The notes under the pieces are model-generated. The model saw nothing but the letters and a program-made list of their open reading frames with translations, ran no database searches and was not told where the DNA came from. From JAHFOW01 sp964370795 (lineage in GTDB: Bacteria; Planctomycetota; Brocadiia; Brocadiales; Brocadiaceae), in contig CAYJME010000005.1 in the NCBI GenBank assembly GCA_964370795.1, positions 1-35,127 on the forward strand: DNA of 35,127 bases, in the 5' to 3' direction. Shown in pieces: positions 22,714-30,912 of the stretch (its first letter is position 1; each line of letters starts with the position of its first letter). The position numbers and the translations under genes are program-made.

Positions 22714-25293
22714 ATGTTTATAAGTAAGGTTGTATTCATTTTTATAATATTATTCTATTGTGGGCTTGGGACATTTGTACTATTAAAGAATCCCTTAAAC
22801 TCTATAAATAAAAGATTTTGTATATTTTCATGTGTTATATCGATCTGGATATTTTTTATTTTTTTTACGATTTCTACCAAAGACCCCTTGTTGGCTGCCT
22901 TTAGATTGAGGTTAGTTTTTTGTGCTGCCCTTTATATTCCTCCTGCCTTTTTCTTTTTCTCCTCTATATTTCCCGATGGAATAAATAGTTCATCAAATCG
23001 GTATCTAAGTATATTCTTCTTTAGTATAAGTATACTTCTTTCTTCTCTTTCTGTTCTTTCTTCTTTTGTTGTTAAAACTGTGTCTTTTGAAAGAGAACTA
23101 CCCAAAGCGGAGTATGGCCTATTATTTCCTGTACATTGGTTTTACTTTATCGCCTGCATGGCTTATTCATTGTATGCTCTTTGTAGAAAAGGCGTACACC
23201 TCTATGGAATAAAGAGATTACAACTTCAATATGTATATCTTGGAGCCATTGCTTCTGTATTTACAGGGATTCTTACAAACTTTATTTTACCCATATTGGG
23301 TATATGGCAAATTGAAGTATTTGTACCGATAGTAATCGTTCCCTTCCCGCTAGCCGTAGCCTACGCTATTGTTAAGTATCATTTAATGGATGTCAGCGTA
23401 ATAGTCAGACGGACGACGATTTATGCAATTTTATCATTCGCCCTTTGTACGATTTATTTTGGTGTAATCCTAATCTTGGGTGTCATACTTCCAATTTCGG
23501 AGCGTACGGACACGATTAGAACAATAGTTGCCACTTTGGTAATGATAATAACCTTTGTATCAGTAGGGGAATCAATTCAAGATTTTATCGATAAGACTTT
23601 TTTCCATACTAGTTATAGTTATTCAAAAATACTTAGTGATTCTACAAAAATGTTTTCATCAATCCATGATTTTGATGAACTCCTTCGATACGGAATAAAA
23701 TATTTGTACGATTCTATAGGTATTGAGAAAATTTGTATACTAGTAAAGAATGAACATACAAAAAATTACAACCTTAAATCAGCAATAAATTTTGTATCTA
23801 AAAATGATGTGTGCATTTCCAATCAAAATGCTATTGTTTTATGGTTATGCCAGAAGAGAACGGTCCTTTCAAGGGAACAGTTAGGTCGTTTTAAAAAAGA
23901 AGAACTGGATAAGTCTTTAGAAATCACGATGGCATCACTGGGTGTTGAAAGTTGCATTCCGGTATTTCAAGGTCATGAACTATTAAGCATACTTCTTTTG
24001 GGAAAGAAGGCGAACAAAAAGGCGTTTACGCAAGAAGACATTCAGATGTTTCTTGCCTTTTCAGGTCAATTAGCTATGGCAGCATATAATGCCCTTTTGT
24101 ACACGGGGTTAAAGGAAGAAAAGAACTATCGGGACAATATACTTCAAAGTTTAAAAGAGGGCATTGTCGTTTTGGACAAAAATGATACGGTTACATTTAT
24201 TAATTATGAGGCAAAAAAAATCCTTGGGATAGATACAATAAAAGAATGTGAAATAGTATTGGATTATTTAGGTAAAGGTACCTACCAAATACTGAAAGGA
24301 AACATGCATGACAACATAGAATATCGTACTATAGAAATTGTAATTGAGGGAAAAAAGGGAAAAGTACCATGTGGCTTGACGGTAGCGCCACTAAAAACTG
24401 AAGCAGGAGTGAGACTCGGAATATTAATAATCTTGAGAGACTTAACGGAATTAAAATTACTTCAGGCTGAAAAGCAACATGCTGACCGCCTTGCATATCT
24501 TGGTACCCTTGCGGCTAATATTGCCCATGAGATAAAAAATCCACTGGTTGCAATAAATACCTATTTTCAGCTACTTCCTGATAAGAAAAATGACGCAGAA
24601 TTTCAGAATGATTTTCAAGTGATAGCTCTTAAGGAAATAAAGAGGATTAATAGAATTATTGAGGACATGTTAAACCTCGCAACTCCTTCTAGGCCAAATT
24701 TACAACAGATAGACCCACGACATGCAATAACAGATACCATTAATTTGCTTAAGAATGTTGCGGCAGAAAAAGGGGTTAAAATAACTACTCTCTTAGCAGA
24801 AGAAAAATGCCTTATAACCGCTAATGAGGATAAATTAAAACAGATGCTAATCAATATTTTGCAAAATAGCATGGATGCTATATCTGGAAATGGACACATT
24901 AAAGTAAGTACTAGTGTAAAGGATGATATTTCCAACTTTAGAATAATGGTTAAAGAACGCCCTTGCAGTATTTTTTATTCCTTTGCTGCACCTTCCGAAC
25001 TAAATCTCAATAAGCTGTATTTCATCGTTAAGGTCTCAGATAATGGTATTGGAATTCCTGCAGAAAAGATGCAAAATATCTTTGAGCCGTTTTTTACTAA
25101 TAAAGAGAAAGGTACGGGACTTGGATTGGCTGTTGTATACAATATCCTGGAAGAACATCAAGGGAGTGTTTATGTTGAAAGTAAAGAGGGTTACGGAACT
25201 GATTTTTACATTTGCTTACCGATCCATTCTGGATATGATAGTATTTTCCTTAAATCTTTACAACAAACAGTAGAAACATCGACAACTGTATAA
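22714..25293 (+). CDS. Membrane sensor histidine kinase: 7TM-GAF-PAS-HisKA-HATPase
   Basis: The N-terminal ~230 residues contain about seven or eight hydrophobic helices beginning FISKVVFIFIILFYCGLGTF, with the NPLNSINKRF loop typical of 7TM histidine kinases. Next come a linker helix, GAF (~315-470), PAS (~475-585) and a canonical H-box NIAHEIKNPLVAI with His605. The HATPase domain has an N-box (LKQMLINILQNSMDAIS), SDNGIGI (~776) and GTGLGLAVV (~801). The layout recalls PrsK-type kinases, but no PEP-CTERM or exosortase gene is in view. At 859 residues it is complete. The ATG has no clear Shine-Dalgarno; it is kept because it starts the first membrane helix correctly. GAF-PAS-kinase parts are paralogous to the gene at 16569. 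No response regulator is adjacent on this side. Confidence 0.9.
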   Translation: MFISKVVFIFIILFYCGLGTFVLLKNPLNSINKRFCIFSCVISIWIFFIFFTISTKDPLLAAFRLRLVFCAALYIPPAFFFFSSIFPDGINSSSNRYLSIFFFSISILLSSLSVLSSFVVKTVSFERELPKAEYGLLFPVHWFYFIACMAYSLYALCRKGVHLYGIKRLQLQYVYLGAIASVFTGILTNFILPILGIWQIEVFVPIVIVPFPLAVAYAIVKYHLMDVSVIVRRTTIYAILSFALCTIYFGVILILGVILPISERTDTIRTIVATLVMIITFVSVGESIQDFIDKTFFHTSYSYSKILSDSTKMFSSIHDFDELLRYGIKYLYDSIGIEKICILVKNEHTKNYNLKSAINFVSKNDVCISNQNAIVLWLCQKRTVLSREQLGRFKKEELDKSLEITMASLGVESCIPVFQGHELLSILLLGKKANKKAFTQEDIQMFLAFSGQLAMAAYNALLYTGLKEEKNYRDNILQSLKEGIVVLDKNDTVTFINYEAKKILGIDTIKECEIVLDYLGKGTYQILKGNMHDNIEYRTIEIVIEGKKGKVPCGLTVAPLKTEAGVRLGILIILRDLTELKLLQAEKQHADRLAYLGTLAANIAHEIKNPLVAINTYFQLLPDKKNDAEFQNDFQVIALKEIKRINRIIEDMLNLATPSRPNLQQIDPRHAITDTINLLKNVAAEKGVKITTLLAEEKCLITANEDKLKQMLINILQNSMDAISGNGHIKVSTSVKDDISNFRIMVKERPCSIFYSFAAPSELNLNKLYFIVKVSDNGIGIPAEKMQNIFEPFFTNKEKGTGLGLAVVYNILEEHQGSVYVESKEGYGTDFYICLPIHSGYDSIFLKSLQQTVETSTTV

Positions 25294-25328
25294 CGAAAAA
25301 TGCAAAATAAAAAACTTATTTTAAATGT

Positions 25329-25362
25329 CCTAAAACCCCTCTTTGAGCAGAGGGGTTTTAGG
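25329..25362. terminator. Bidirectional terminator after the membrane kinase
   Basis: A perfect 14-bp stem CCTAAAACCCCTCT (25329-25342) / AGAGGGGTTTTAGG (25349-25362) with a 6-nt loop. It lies between the kinase stop and the convergent pseudogene. The T-runs are inside the stem rather than after it. Confidence 0.75.
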
Positions 25363-25409
25363 AAGTTATTTGATAGTATCTTAAATACCTTAAATCTTTC
25401 AGAATAACA

Positions 25410-26096
25410 TTACTCTTTCTTTTTCTTTTCTCTGGTAGTTCTTCCCTTGTGTTTTTTCTCCAGTGCTGCGAGTCGTCTTAACGTATTGGCCTCGCTCTGT
25501 ATATCCATATACTTCTTGAGCAAATTTGACCAGGAAATATAAGTGAAGCCGTTAGGGTTCATGTGAGCCAGTCCCTTTCTGACCAGAAATGCATCGTTCT
25601 CCCACATATACAAGAAATCCTTTTCGATTCTGCTCTGATTTCCGTTTTTTGCCCAGAATTCCCCATAGAAACCACCGAGAAGGTCTGGATACTTCTCGGT
25701 TACCGGCGCAGGCGCTTTCGGCCTGTTTTCTGGCATGGGGTAGAGGATACCTTCTTCGTAAAGCGACTTGATAGTGCTATATGCATCGCTTACGTATTGA
25801 AAAATGGAATCTGACGCCTTGTCCATAGAATCCAAATAGTCACGGGAAAATCGTGGAGAATGACATTTGACACAGACCTCAATCCATGCCTCGCGCCGTG
25901 CCATGAGTTCCTTGCTGTTCTTGATATAATCGGTCGGTTTGATTCCCTTAAAAATATTGTCATAAAATAATAAATCTTACCGTTTTAATATAATTCTTAA
26001 AAATGCCCAAAAGGTATTGTTCATTTCCAGATGCACCCGTGCAAGCGCCTCATAATGGCGTATCTTATCGTCTTTTAGATTTATAGTGGGCTGAAA
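25410..26096 (-). pseudogene. Remnant of a hydroxylamine-oxidoreductase-like octahaem cytochrome (C-terminal part)
   Basis: One minus-strand frame stays open from 26096 to 25410 except for a single TAA at 25977-25979. Upstream of the stop it reads INLKDDKIRHYEALARVHLE; downstream it reads FKGIKPTDYIKNSKELMARR, then WIEVCVKCHSPRFSRDYLD, PMPENRP, KGLAHMNPNGFTYISWS and a Lys-rich tail. CVKCH is a c-type haem site (CxxCH). The pattern fits, from memory, the C-terminal part of anammox HAO/HDH-type octahaem proteins, where the last haem precedes a helical bundle. Only one of the expected eight haem motifs is present, there is no signal peptide, and a TGA at 26097-26099 closes the frame upstream. 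The open part alone (ATG 25904 to 25410, 164 codons) could be annotated as a gene but is more likely debris. The alternative is a short expressed monohaem protein. Confidence 0.7.
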
Positions 26097-26220
26097 TCAC
26101 GGAACAAAGTTAGTGAATACAGGGAATTGAAGCGCCTCACATATTTAACGAGACAATTGTGCTATGGATATCTGTTGATTTTCTGCTATTATATTTCTTA
26201 TTAGGATTATTTCTTTTTCC

Positions 26221-26263
26221 GGGGCGTAGCCCTGTATTATCTTATTATAGCCCCTTTGGGGCT
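26221..26263. repeat. GC-rich tandem hairpins upstream of panC
   Basis: GGGC-GTA-GCCC (26222-26232) and AGCCCC-TTT-GGGGCT (26249-26263) form two local hairpins. GGGGC (26221-26225) could instead pair with GCCCC (26250-26254). The block is GC-rich in an AT-rich gap and ends 12 nt before the panC ribosome site. It is either a dispersed repeat or a leader structure. Confidence 0.45.
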
Positions 26264-26287
26264 TGAGAAAAGTGAGGAGAATAGACC

Positions 26288-27130
26288 TTGCTCCAGACGA
26301 TCCCATCAATTCAGGATTTTAAACAAAAAATACGGTCTTTTAAATACAACCATCTCACCATTGGCTTTGTCCCCACCATGGGTGCTTTGCATGAAGGCCA
26401 TCTGAGCCTGGTAAGGCAGGCAAAAAGAGAAAATAACAAGGTCGTGGCAAGCATTTTTGTAAACCCCCTTCAATTTGGCGTGAATGAAGATTTTCAAAAA
26501 TACCCAAGAGCGCTTGAAAGAGATTGCGAACTCCTTTCGAAAGAAGGTGTCGATATTGTATTTTGTCCGGATAGAGAGGAGATGTATCCATCCGGATTTT
26601 GTACTGCCGTCATTATAAATAACCTGGAAGATAAATTATGCGGTAAATCACGGCCCGGACATTTCAGAGGAGTAGCCGTCATAGTATTAAAATTATTAAA
26701 CCTCGCGCAGCCTGATAATGCGTACTTTGGGCAAAAGGATTTTCAGCAAACGGTTATCATTAGAAGGCTGGTGAGCGACTTACATTTGGATGTCCATATA
26801 AAGGCGCTTCCTACCGTAAGAACGAAAGAAGGATTGGCTTTTAGTTCCAGAAATACCTATCTCACGGAATCAGAAAAGAAGGACGCCCTTTGTCTTTATA
26901 AGTCACTGGTAAAAGCCCAGTCTATGGTAGATTCAGGTATTATAAATGCGGAAAAAATCATACAGGAAATGGAAAATATAATTTGCGGTTATACATTGGT
27001 AACCATTGATTATATTTCCATTGTAAATGCGGAAACCCTTGAATCGGTCACGAGCGTAGAGAAAGGCGATGTCGCCATCCTCGCGGTCAGGATAGGTAAG
27101 ACACGTCTTATTGATAACATGATTCTTTAA
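26288..27130 (+). CDS. panC: Pantothenate synthetase
   Basis: PanC joins pantoate and beta-alanine with ATP to make pantothenate, the coenzyme A precursor. The TTG start has AGGAG 8 nt upstream and gives the normal length of 280 residues. Motifs are PTMGALHEGHLSLV (HEGH at 35-38, the nucleotide-binding HIGH equivalent), FVNPLQFG, KSRPGHFRGV, FGQKDFQQ and the activation-loop segment EGLAFSSRN. It stands alone, with ugd 104 nt downstream under its own promoter. Confidence 0.97.
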   Translation: MLQTIPSIQDFKQKIRSFKYNHLTIGFVPTMGALHEGHLSLVRQAKRENNKVVASIFVNPLQFGVNEDFQKYPRALERDCELLSKEGVDIVFCPDREEMYPSGFCTAVIINNLEDKLCGKSRPGHFRGVAVIVLKLLNLAQPDNAYFGQKDFQQTVIIRRLVSDLHLDVHIKALPTVRTKEGLAFSSRNTYLTESEKKDALCLYKSLVKAQSMVDSGIINAEKIIQEMENIICGYTLVTIDYISIVNAETLESVTSVEKGDVAILAVRIGKTRLIDNMIL

Positions 27131-27145
27131 AAAAAGTTTTAATAT

Positions 27146-27174
27146 ATGACATGCAATTTTATTATTGTTATAAT
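27146..27174 (+). promoter_or_regulatory. Sigma70-type promoter for ugd
   Basis: ATGACA (27146-27151), 17-nt spacer, perfect TATAAT (27169-27174). The ugd ATG is about 53 nt downstream of the inferred start point. Confidence 0.6.
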
Positions 27175-27233
27175 AGTTCAAAATTATTTTATAATAAAAA
27201 CTTTAAAATAACCCTTTTTCAATATAAGAAGCT

Positions 27234-28619
27234 ATGTCTAACGAAAATTTTACCAAGAATATCCTCTGTATTGGCGCGGGATATGTTGGCGGTCCCACGA
27301 TGGCCATGATTGCAGCCAAATGTCCTCGCTATAAAGTAACAGTGGTCGATGTAAATGCAGAAAAGATTAAAGCATGGCAATCAGATAATCTGCCTATTTA
27401 TGAACCTGGGTTGCTGGATGTTGTTAAGAAAGCACGGGGCAGAAACTTGTTTTTTTCCACTGATACTGAAGCACATATTAAAAGCGCGGATATCATTTTT
27501 GTCTCTGTTAACACCCCTACCAAGATGTACGGCGCCGGGGCAGGGAAAACTGCCGATCTTCAGTTCTGGGAAAAAACAGCCAGGGACATCTTACGTGTTT
27601 CAGAATCAGATAAGATTATTGTCGAGAAAAGTACGTTGCCTGTTCGTACTGCTGAGGCTATGGAACGAATTCTGAGCTCAAATGGCAAGGGAATCCGTTT
27701 CGACGTCGTATCCAATCCTGAATTTCTGGCAGAAGGCACTGCCATTTCTGACCTGGAAAATCCAGATCGTGTGCTTGTTGGCTCCAAAGAAACCGAACGG
27801 GGGCGAAGGGTACGGGAATCAATCGTTGAAATCTACGCCAACTGGGTTTCACGGGACCGCATTATCACCTGCGATATCTGGAGCGCAGAGCTTTCAAAAC
27901 TTGTAGCAAATGCATTTTTGGCGCAAAGAATCTCTTCTATTAACAGTATTTCTGCCTTATGTGAAAAAACGGAGGCTGATATTAAAAAAGTCGCCAACGC
28001 AATTGGAATGGATTCTCGGATTGGTCTAAAATTTCTCAATGCAAGTGTTGGTTTTGGAGGTTCCTGCTTTAAGAAAGACATCCTCAATCTGGTCTATATC
28101 TGCGAATACTACGGCCTTCATGAGGTTGCCGAGTATTGGGAAAACGTTATCAAGATTAATGAATATCAGGAAGGGCGCTTTGTGCAGAAAATGATCCATG
28201 CGATGTTTAATACTATCGCTAACAAACGCATAGCGCTCTTCGGTTTTGCTTTTAAGGCAAATACAGGTGATACCCGCGAATCGCCCGCTATTTATGTTAC
28301 CCAAAAATTGGCTGAAGAGCGTGCCCATGTAGTTATAACCGATCCAAAAGCGATCCGGAATGCCGAACAGGATTTAAAAGAAATTCGGGAATACGTAGAG
28401 TTCGAAACCGATCCCTATAAAGCGGCGCAGGGCGCCCATGCCGTTGCGATTCTTACTGAATGGGATTTGTTTAAAACGCTGGATTATAAAAAGATATATG
28501 AAAACATGGAGAAACCCGCATTTCTTTTTGATGGCCGGAATATCCTAGACCACCAGAGAATCTTTGATATCGGCTTTAACGTCTATCCGATAGGAAAACC
28601 ACCTCTTATGCATTTTTAA
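27234..28619 (+). CDS. ugd: UDP-glucose 6-dehydrogenase, eukaryote-like type
   Basis: It oxidises UDP-glucose to UDP-glucuronate with two NAD+, feeding polysaccharide and glycolipid synthesis. The NAD site is GAGYVGG (14-20) and the catalytic Cys278 lies in GFGGSCFKKD. Many blocks look like animal UGDH rather than the usual bacterial enzyme: CPRYKVTVVDVN, NLPIYEPGL, FVSVNTPTKMYG, NAFLAQRISSINSISALCE, GFAFKANTGDTRES and AVAILTEWDLFKTLDY. At 461 residues it is also nearer the animal length (~490) than typical bacterial Ugd (~390-450). The ribosome site is weak (AAGAAG). No glycosyltransferases are adjacent. Confidence 0.93.
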   Translation: MSNENFTKNILCIGAGYVGGPTMAMIAAKCPRYKVTVVDVNAEKIKAWQSDNLPIYEPGLLDVVKKARGRNLFFSTDTEAHIKSADIIFVSVNTPTKMYGAGAGKTADLQFWEKTARDILRVSESDKIIVEKSTLPVRTAEAMERILSSNGKGIRFDVVSNPEFLAEGTAISDLENPDRVLVGSKETERGRRVRESIVEIYANWVSRDRIITCDIWSAELSKLVANAFLAQRISSINSISALCEKTEADIKKVANAIGMDSRIGLKFLNASVGFGGSCFKKDILNLVYICEYYGLHEVAEYWENVIKINEYQEGRFVQKMIHAMFNTIANKRIALFGFAFKANTGDTRESPAIYVTQKLAEERAHVVITDPKAIRNAEQDLKEIREYVEFETDPYKAAQGAHAVAILTEWDLFKTLDYKKIYENMEKPAFLFDGRNILDHQRIFDIGFNVYPIGKPPLMHF

Positions 28620-28652
28620 AAAATTTATCCGTTCAGAATGGCAATTTACCGT

Positions 28653-28684
28653 TGTCATACTGAGCGATAAAGAGAAACATCTCG
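28653..28684. repeat. Possible dispersed intergenic repeat
   Basis: TGTCATACTGAGCGATAAAG followed by AGAAACATCTCG resembles the widespread intergenic motif TGTCATTCTGAGCGAAG...GAATCTC seen in many bacterial genomes. Only one copy is in this window. The surrounding gap (28620-28893) otherwise holds only the aprA promoter. Confidence 0.35.
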
Positions 28685-28723
28685 TCTTTTCTTTAAATCA
28701 CATCAAACCGGACTGTTTTAGAA

Positions 28724-28752
28724 TTGACACTGTAGTAAAATAAGATTACCAT
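28724..28752 (+). promoter_or_regulatory. Candidate promoter for aprA-aprB-sat
   Basis: Perfect TTGACA (28724-28729), 17-nt spacer, TACCAT (28747-28752; 4 of 6 matches). It lies about 135 nt before the aprA start codon. Confidence 0.45.
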
Positions 28753-28893
28753 TTATATTTTTTTAAGCCCCCTGCTTTTGCAAGTATGGGGAGCGAATAT
28801 CTACCCGGTAAATCATTTTGTGGATGGGCGAGGTTCGGAATAGGTAAACTTCTCCATTTGTATGGATTTTAACCGTCGGATATTGGTGGCGTT

Positions 28894-30579
28894 GTGCACA
28901 TTAATATGGATACGATACACATAGATACTGATATATTAATTATTGGAGGCGGGGCGGCAGGTTGTTTCGCCGCGGTCGAGCTCTCCAAAAGATCCCCGAA
29001 TTGTCGTGTGGTTATTATGGAAAAGGCGCATATTGAACGGAGCGGCTGCCTTGCCATGGGATTAAATGCCATTAATGCTTACATTAATCCAGGCCAGACG
29101 CCCGAATCGTATGTTTCTTATGTGGAGAAGCAGTTTGAGAAGGTTATACGAAAAGACCTTGTGCAAAGTATTGCGCAGGGATTGAATGAAGTGGTAAGAG
29201 ATGTAGAAGCTATGGGACTTCCCATCGAGAAGAATGACGATGGAACTTATAAGATGCGGGGGAAACGGAGTATTCGTATTTGGGGCGAACGGCTAAAACC
29301 AATCCTTGCAGATGCGGTGCATAAAACTACCGCCAGGGTGTTAAATCGCGTGGTGGCGACTAATTTCATTTATCATGGTAAACGTGTTTGCGGGGCTTTT
29401 GGGTTCGGGATACGGGACAGTTGTTTTTACGTAATACGGGCAAAGGCTGTTATTGTAGCTACGGGCGGGGCATCAGGAATATATAAATCTAACAATACCG
29501 GCGAGGCGCGGCATCTTATGTGGTATTGTCCCTGGAACGTGGGGACGGGATATGCGATGGGAATACGCATCGGAGCGGAAATGACAAGCTTTGAGAACCG
29601 GTTTATTGCCTTGCGCGTTAAGGATGTCCATGCGCCGACAGGAACGATTGCACTTGGCGCGCACGCCAGACAAATTAATGCGCGTGGAGAAGAGTATTTG
29701 GAAGTTTATTATAAGCATCTGGGGGGAAGTAAATGTGTGACACAACATAGACTGTGGGCAACCCTGGAAGAAACAAAGACTGGGAGAGGGCCATGCTATC
29801 TGGATACAACCAAACTAAATGCGGAGGAGGAGAAGCGACTGAAAGAAGATTTTTTGAATATGAATCCTCAGGTTGTTCTCCTCTGGGCAGGTAAGGATAC
29901 GCGTCCAGGAAAAAGACCTGTGGAAATACAGGGCACAGAACCCTTTATTGTCGGTGGCCATTGCCAGGCCGGGTATTGGATAGATAGGGAAAGACGGACT
30001 ACCATACAGGGGCTTTACGCCGCTGGCGAGGTGGCCGGTGGCGCGCCAAAGAAATACGTAAGCGGGAGCTGGGTAGAGGCTCGTATTGCTGCTACTACTG
30101 CATTGGATGATATCAAGGGAGTATCTTTAGAAAGTGTAGACGATAAAACAATCCAGGCAGAAAAGACACGGATTTCTGCTCCCTTAGCAAAAAGAACAGG
30201 TGTTTTGCCGGGTGAAATGCGGGAACGTCTCCAGAAGATTATGGACGAATACGCAGGGGGAATTTCCATGCATTATGCGCTTCACGAAGAAAGGCTTTTA
30301 GAGGCGAGGCGGTTGCTAAAGTCCCTCCGGGAACGTACCAAAGATATCGGCGTAACAAATAATTATCAATTAGTTGAGGCATTGGAATGTATCGACAGGA
30401 TTGATGTTGCACGGGTTTTGGTGGAACATCTGCTCTACCGCAGGGAAACACGATGGGTGTGTTACCAGACACGGTTGGATTATCCCCAAAAAAATGATAG
30501 CAGATGGTTGAAATTTGTTAATTCCCTCTATGACTTAAATACCGGTGAAATAAAAATGGTAGAAAGGCCTTTGCTCTAG
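28894..30579 (+). CDS. aprA: Adenylylsulfate (APS) reductase alpha subunit
   Basis: AprA is the FAD subunit that interconverts APS and sulfite plus AMP in dissimilatory sulfur metabolism. The FAD site is LIIGGGAAGC (from residue 15). Family blocks include NNTGEARHLMWYCPWNVGTG, GYAMGIRIGAEM, ENRFIALRVKDVHAPTGTIA (Arg236/Arg241 in the substrate-arginine region), VGGHCQAGYW (His356, matching the active-site His segment), GLYAAGEVAGG and KYVSGSWVEAR. At 561 residues it is at the shorter end for AprA. The start is GTG 28894 or ATG 28906; neither has a strong ribosome site. aprB begins 3 nt after the stop. Fumarate reductase or aspartate oxidase are excluded by the AprA-specific blocks and neighbours. 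Confidence 0.92.
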   Translation: MHINMDTIHIDTDILIIGGGAAGCFAAVELSKRSPNCRVVIMEKAHIERSGCLAMGLNAINAYINPGQTPESYVSYVEKQFEKVIRKDLVQSIAQGLNEVVRDVEAMGLPIEKNDDGTYKMRGKRSIRIWGERLKPILADAVHKTTARVLNRVVATNFIYHGKRVCGAFGFGIRDSCFYVIRAKAVIVATGGASGIYKSNNTGEARHLMWYCPWNVGTGYAMGIRIGAEMTSFENRFIALRVKDVHAPTGTIALGAHARQINARGEEYLEVYYKHLGGSKCVTQHRLWATLEETKTGRGPCYLDTTKLNAEEEKRLKEDFLNMNPQVVLLWAGKDTRPGKRPVEIQGTEPFIVGGHCQAGYWIDRERRTTIQGLYAAGEVAGGAPKKYVSGSWVEARIAATTALDDIKGVSLESVDDKTIQAEKTRISAPLAKRTGVLPGEMRERLQKIMDEYAGGISMHYALHEERLLEARRLLKSLRERTKDIGVTNNYQLVEALECIDRIDVARVLVEHLLYRRETRWVCYQTRLDYPQKNDSRWLKFVNSLYDLNTGEIKMVERPLL

Positions 30580-30582
30580 TAT

Positions 30583-30912
30583 ATGAGCATCTTTATCGAC
30601 GAAAATATTTGCAACGGATGCAAGGGGTTGTCCGAAGCGCGTTGCGAACGTATCTGTCCCGGAGACTTATGCTATCGTAAAGAGAATACGAAGGCAACGA
30701 TTCGAGATCAATCTGCCTGCTGGACGTGCGCCTGTTGTGTAAAGGCGTGTCCTGTTCAGGCAATTGAGTTAAGACTCCCCCTTGAGGTTTCCAGCGACGA
30801 TGCTTCTCTGAAGGTGCGAATGAAACGCGATGAAACAATTTGGACGATTAGGAATGCCGATGGGCATCAGGAAGAGTTTATTATTCATGCAAGGAGTATG
30901 AAAGGAGATTAG
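30583..30912 (+). CDS. aprB: APS reductase beta subunit, two-cluster ferredoxin
   Basis: AprB passes electrons to AprA through two [4Fe-4S] clusters. Cysteines lie at 10, 13, 21, 25 and 30 (ICNGCKG, CERICPGDLC) and at 46, 49, 51/52 and 56 (CWTCACCVKACPVQA). At 109 residues it is a short AprB, lacking much of the C-terminal tail that wraps around AprA in Archaeoglobus and Desulfovibrio (about 150-165 residues). It is directly behind aprA and its TAG overlaps the sat GTG. The gene order is aprA-aprB; aprB-aprA is more usual. Confidence 0.92.
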   Translation: MSIFIDENICNGCKGLSEARCERICPGDLCYRKENTKATIRDQSACWTCACCVKACPVQAIELRLPLEVSSDDASLKVRMKRDETIWTIRNADGHQEEFIIHARSMKGD

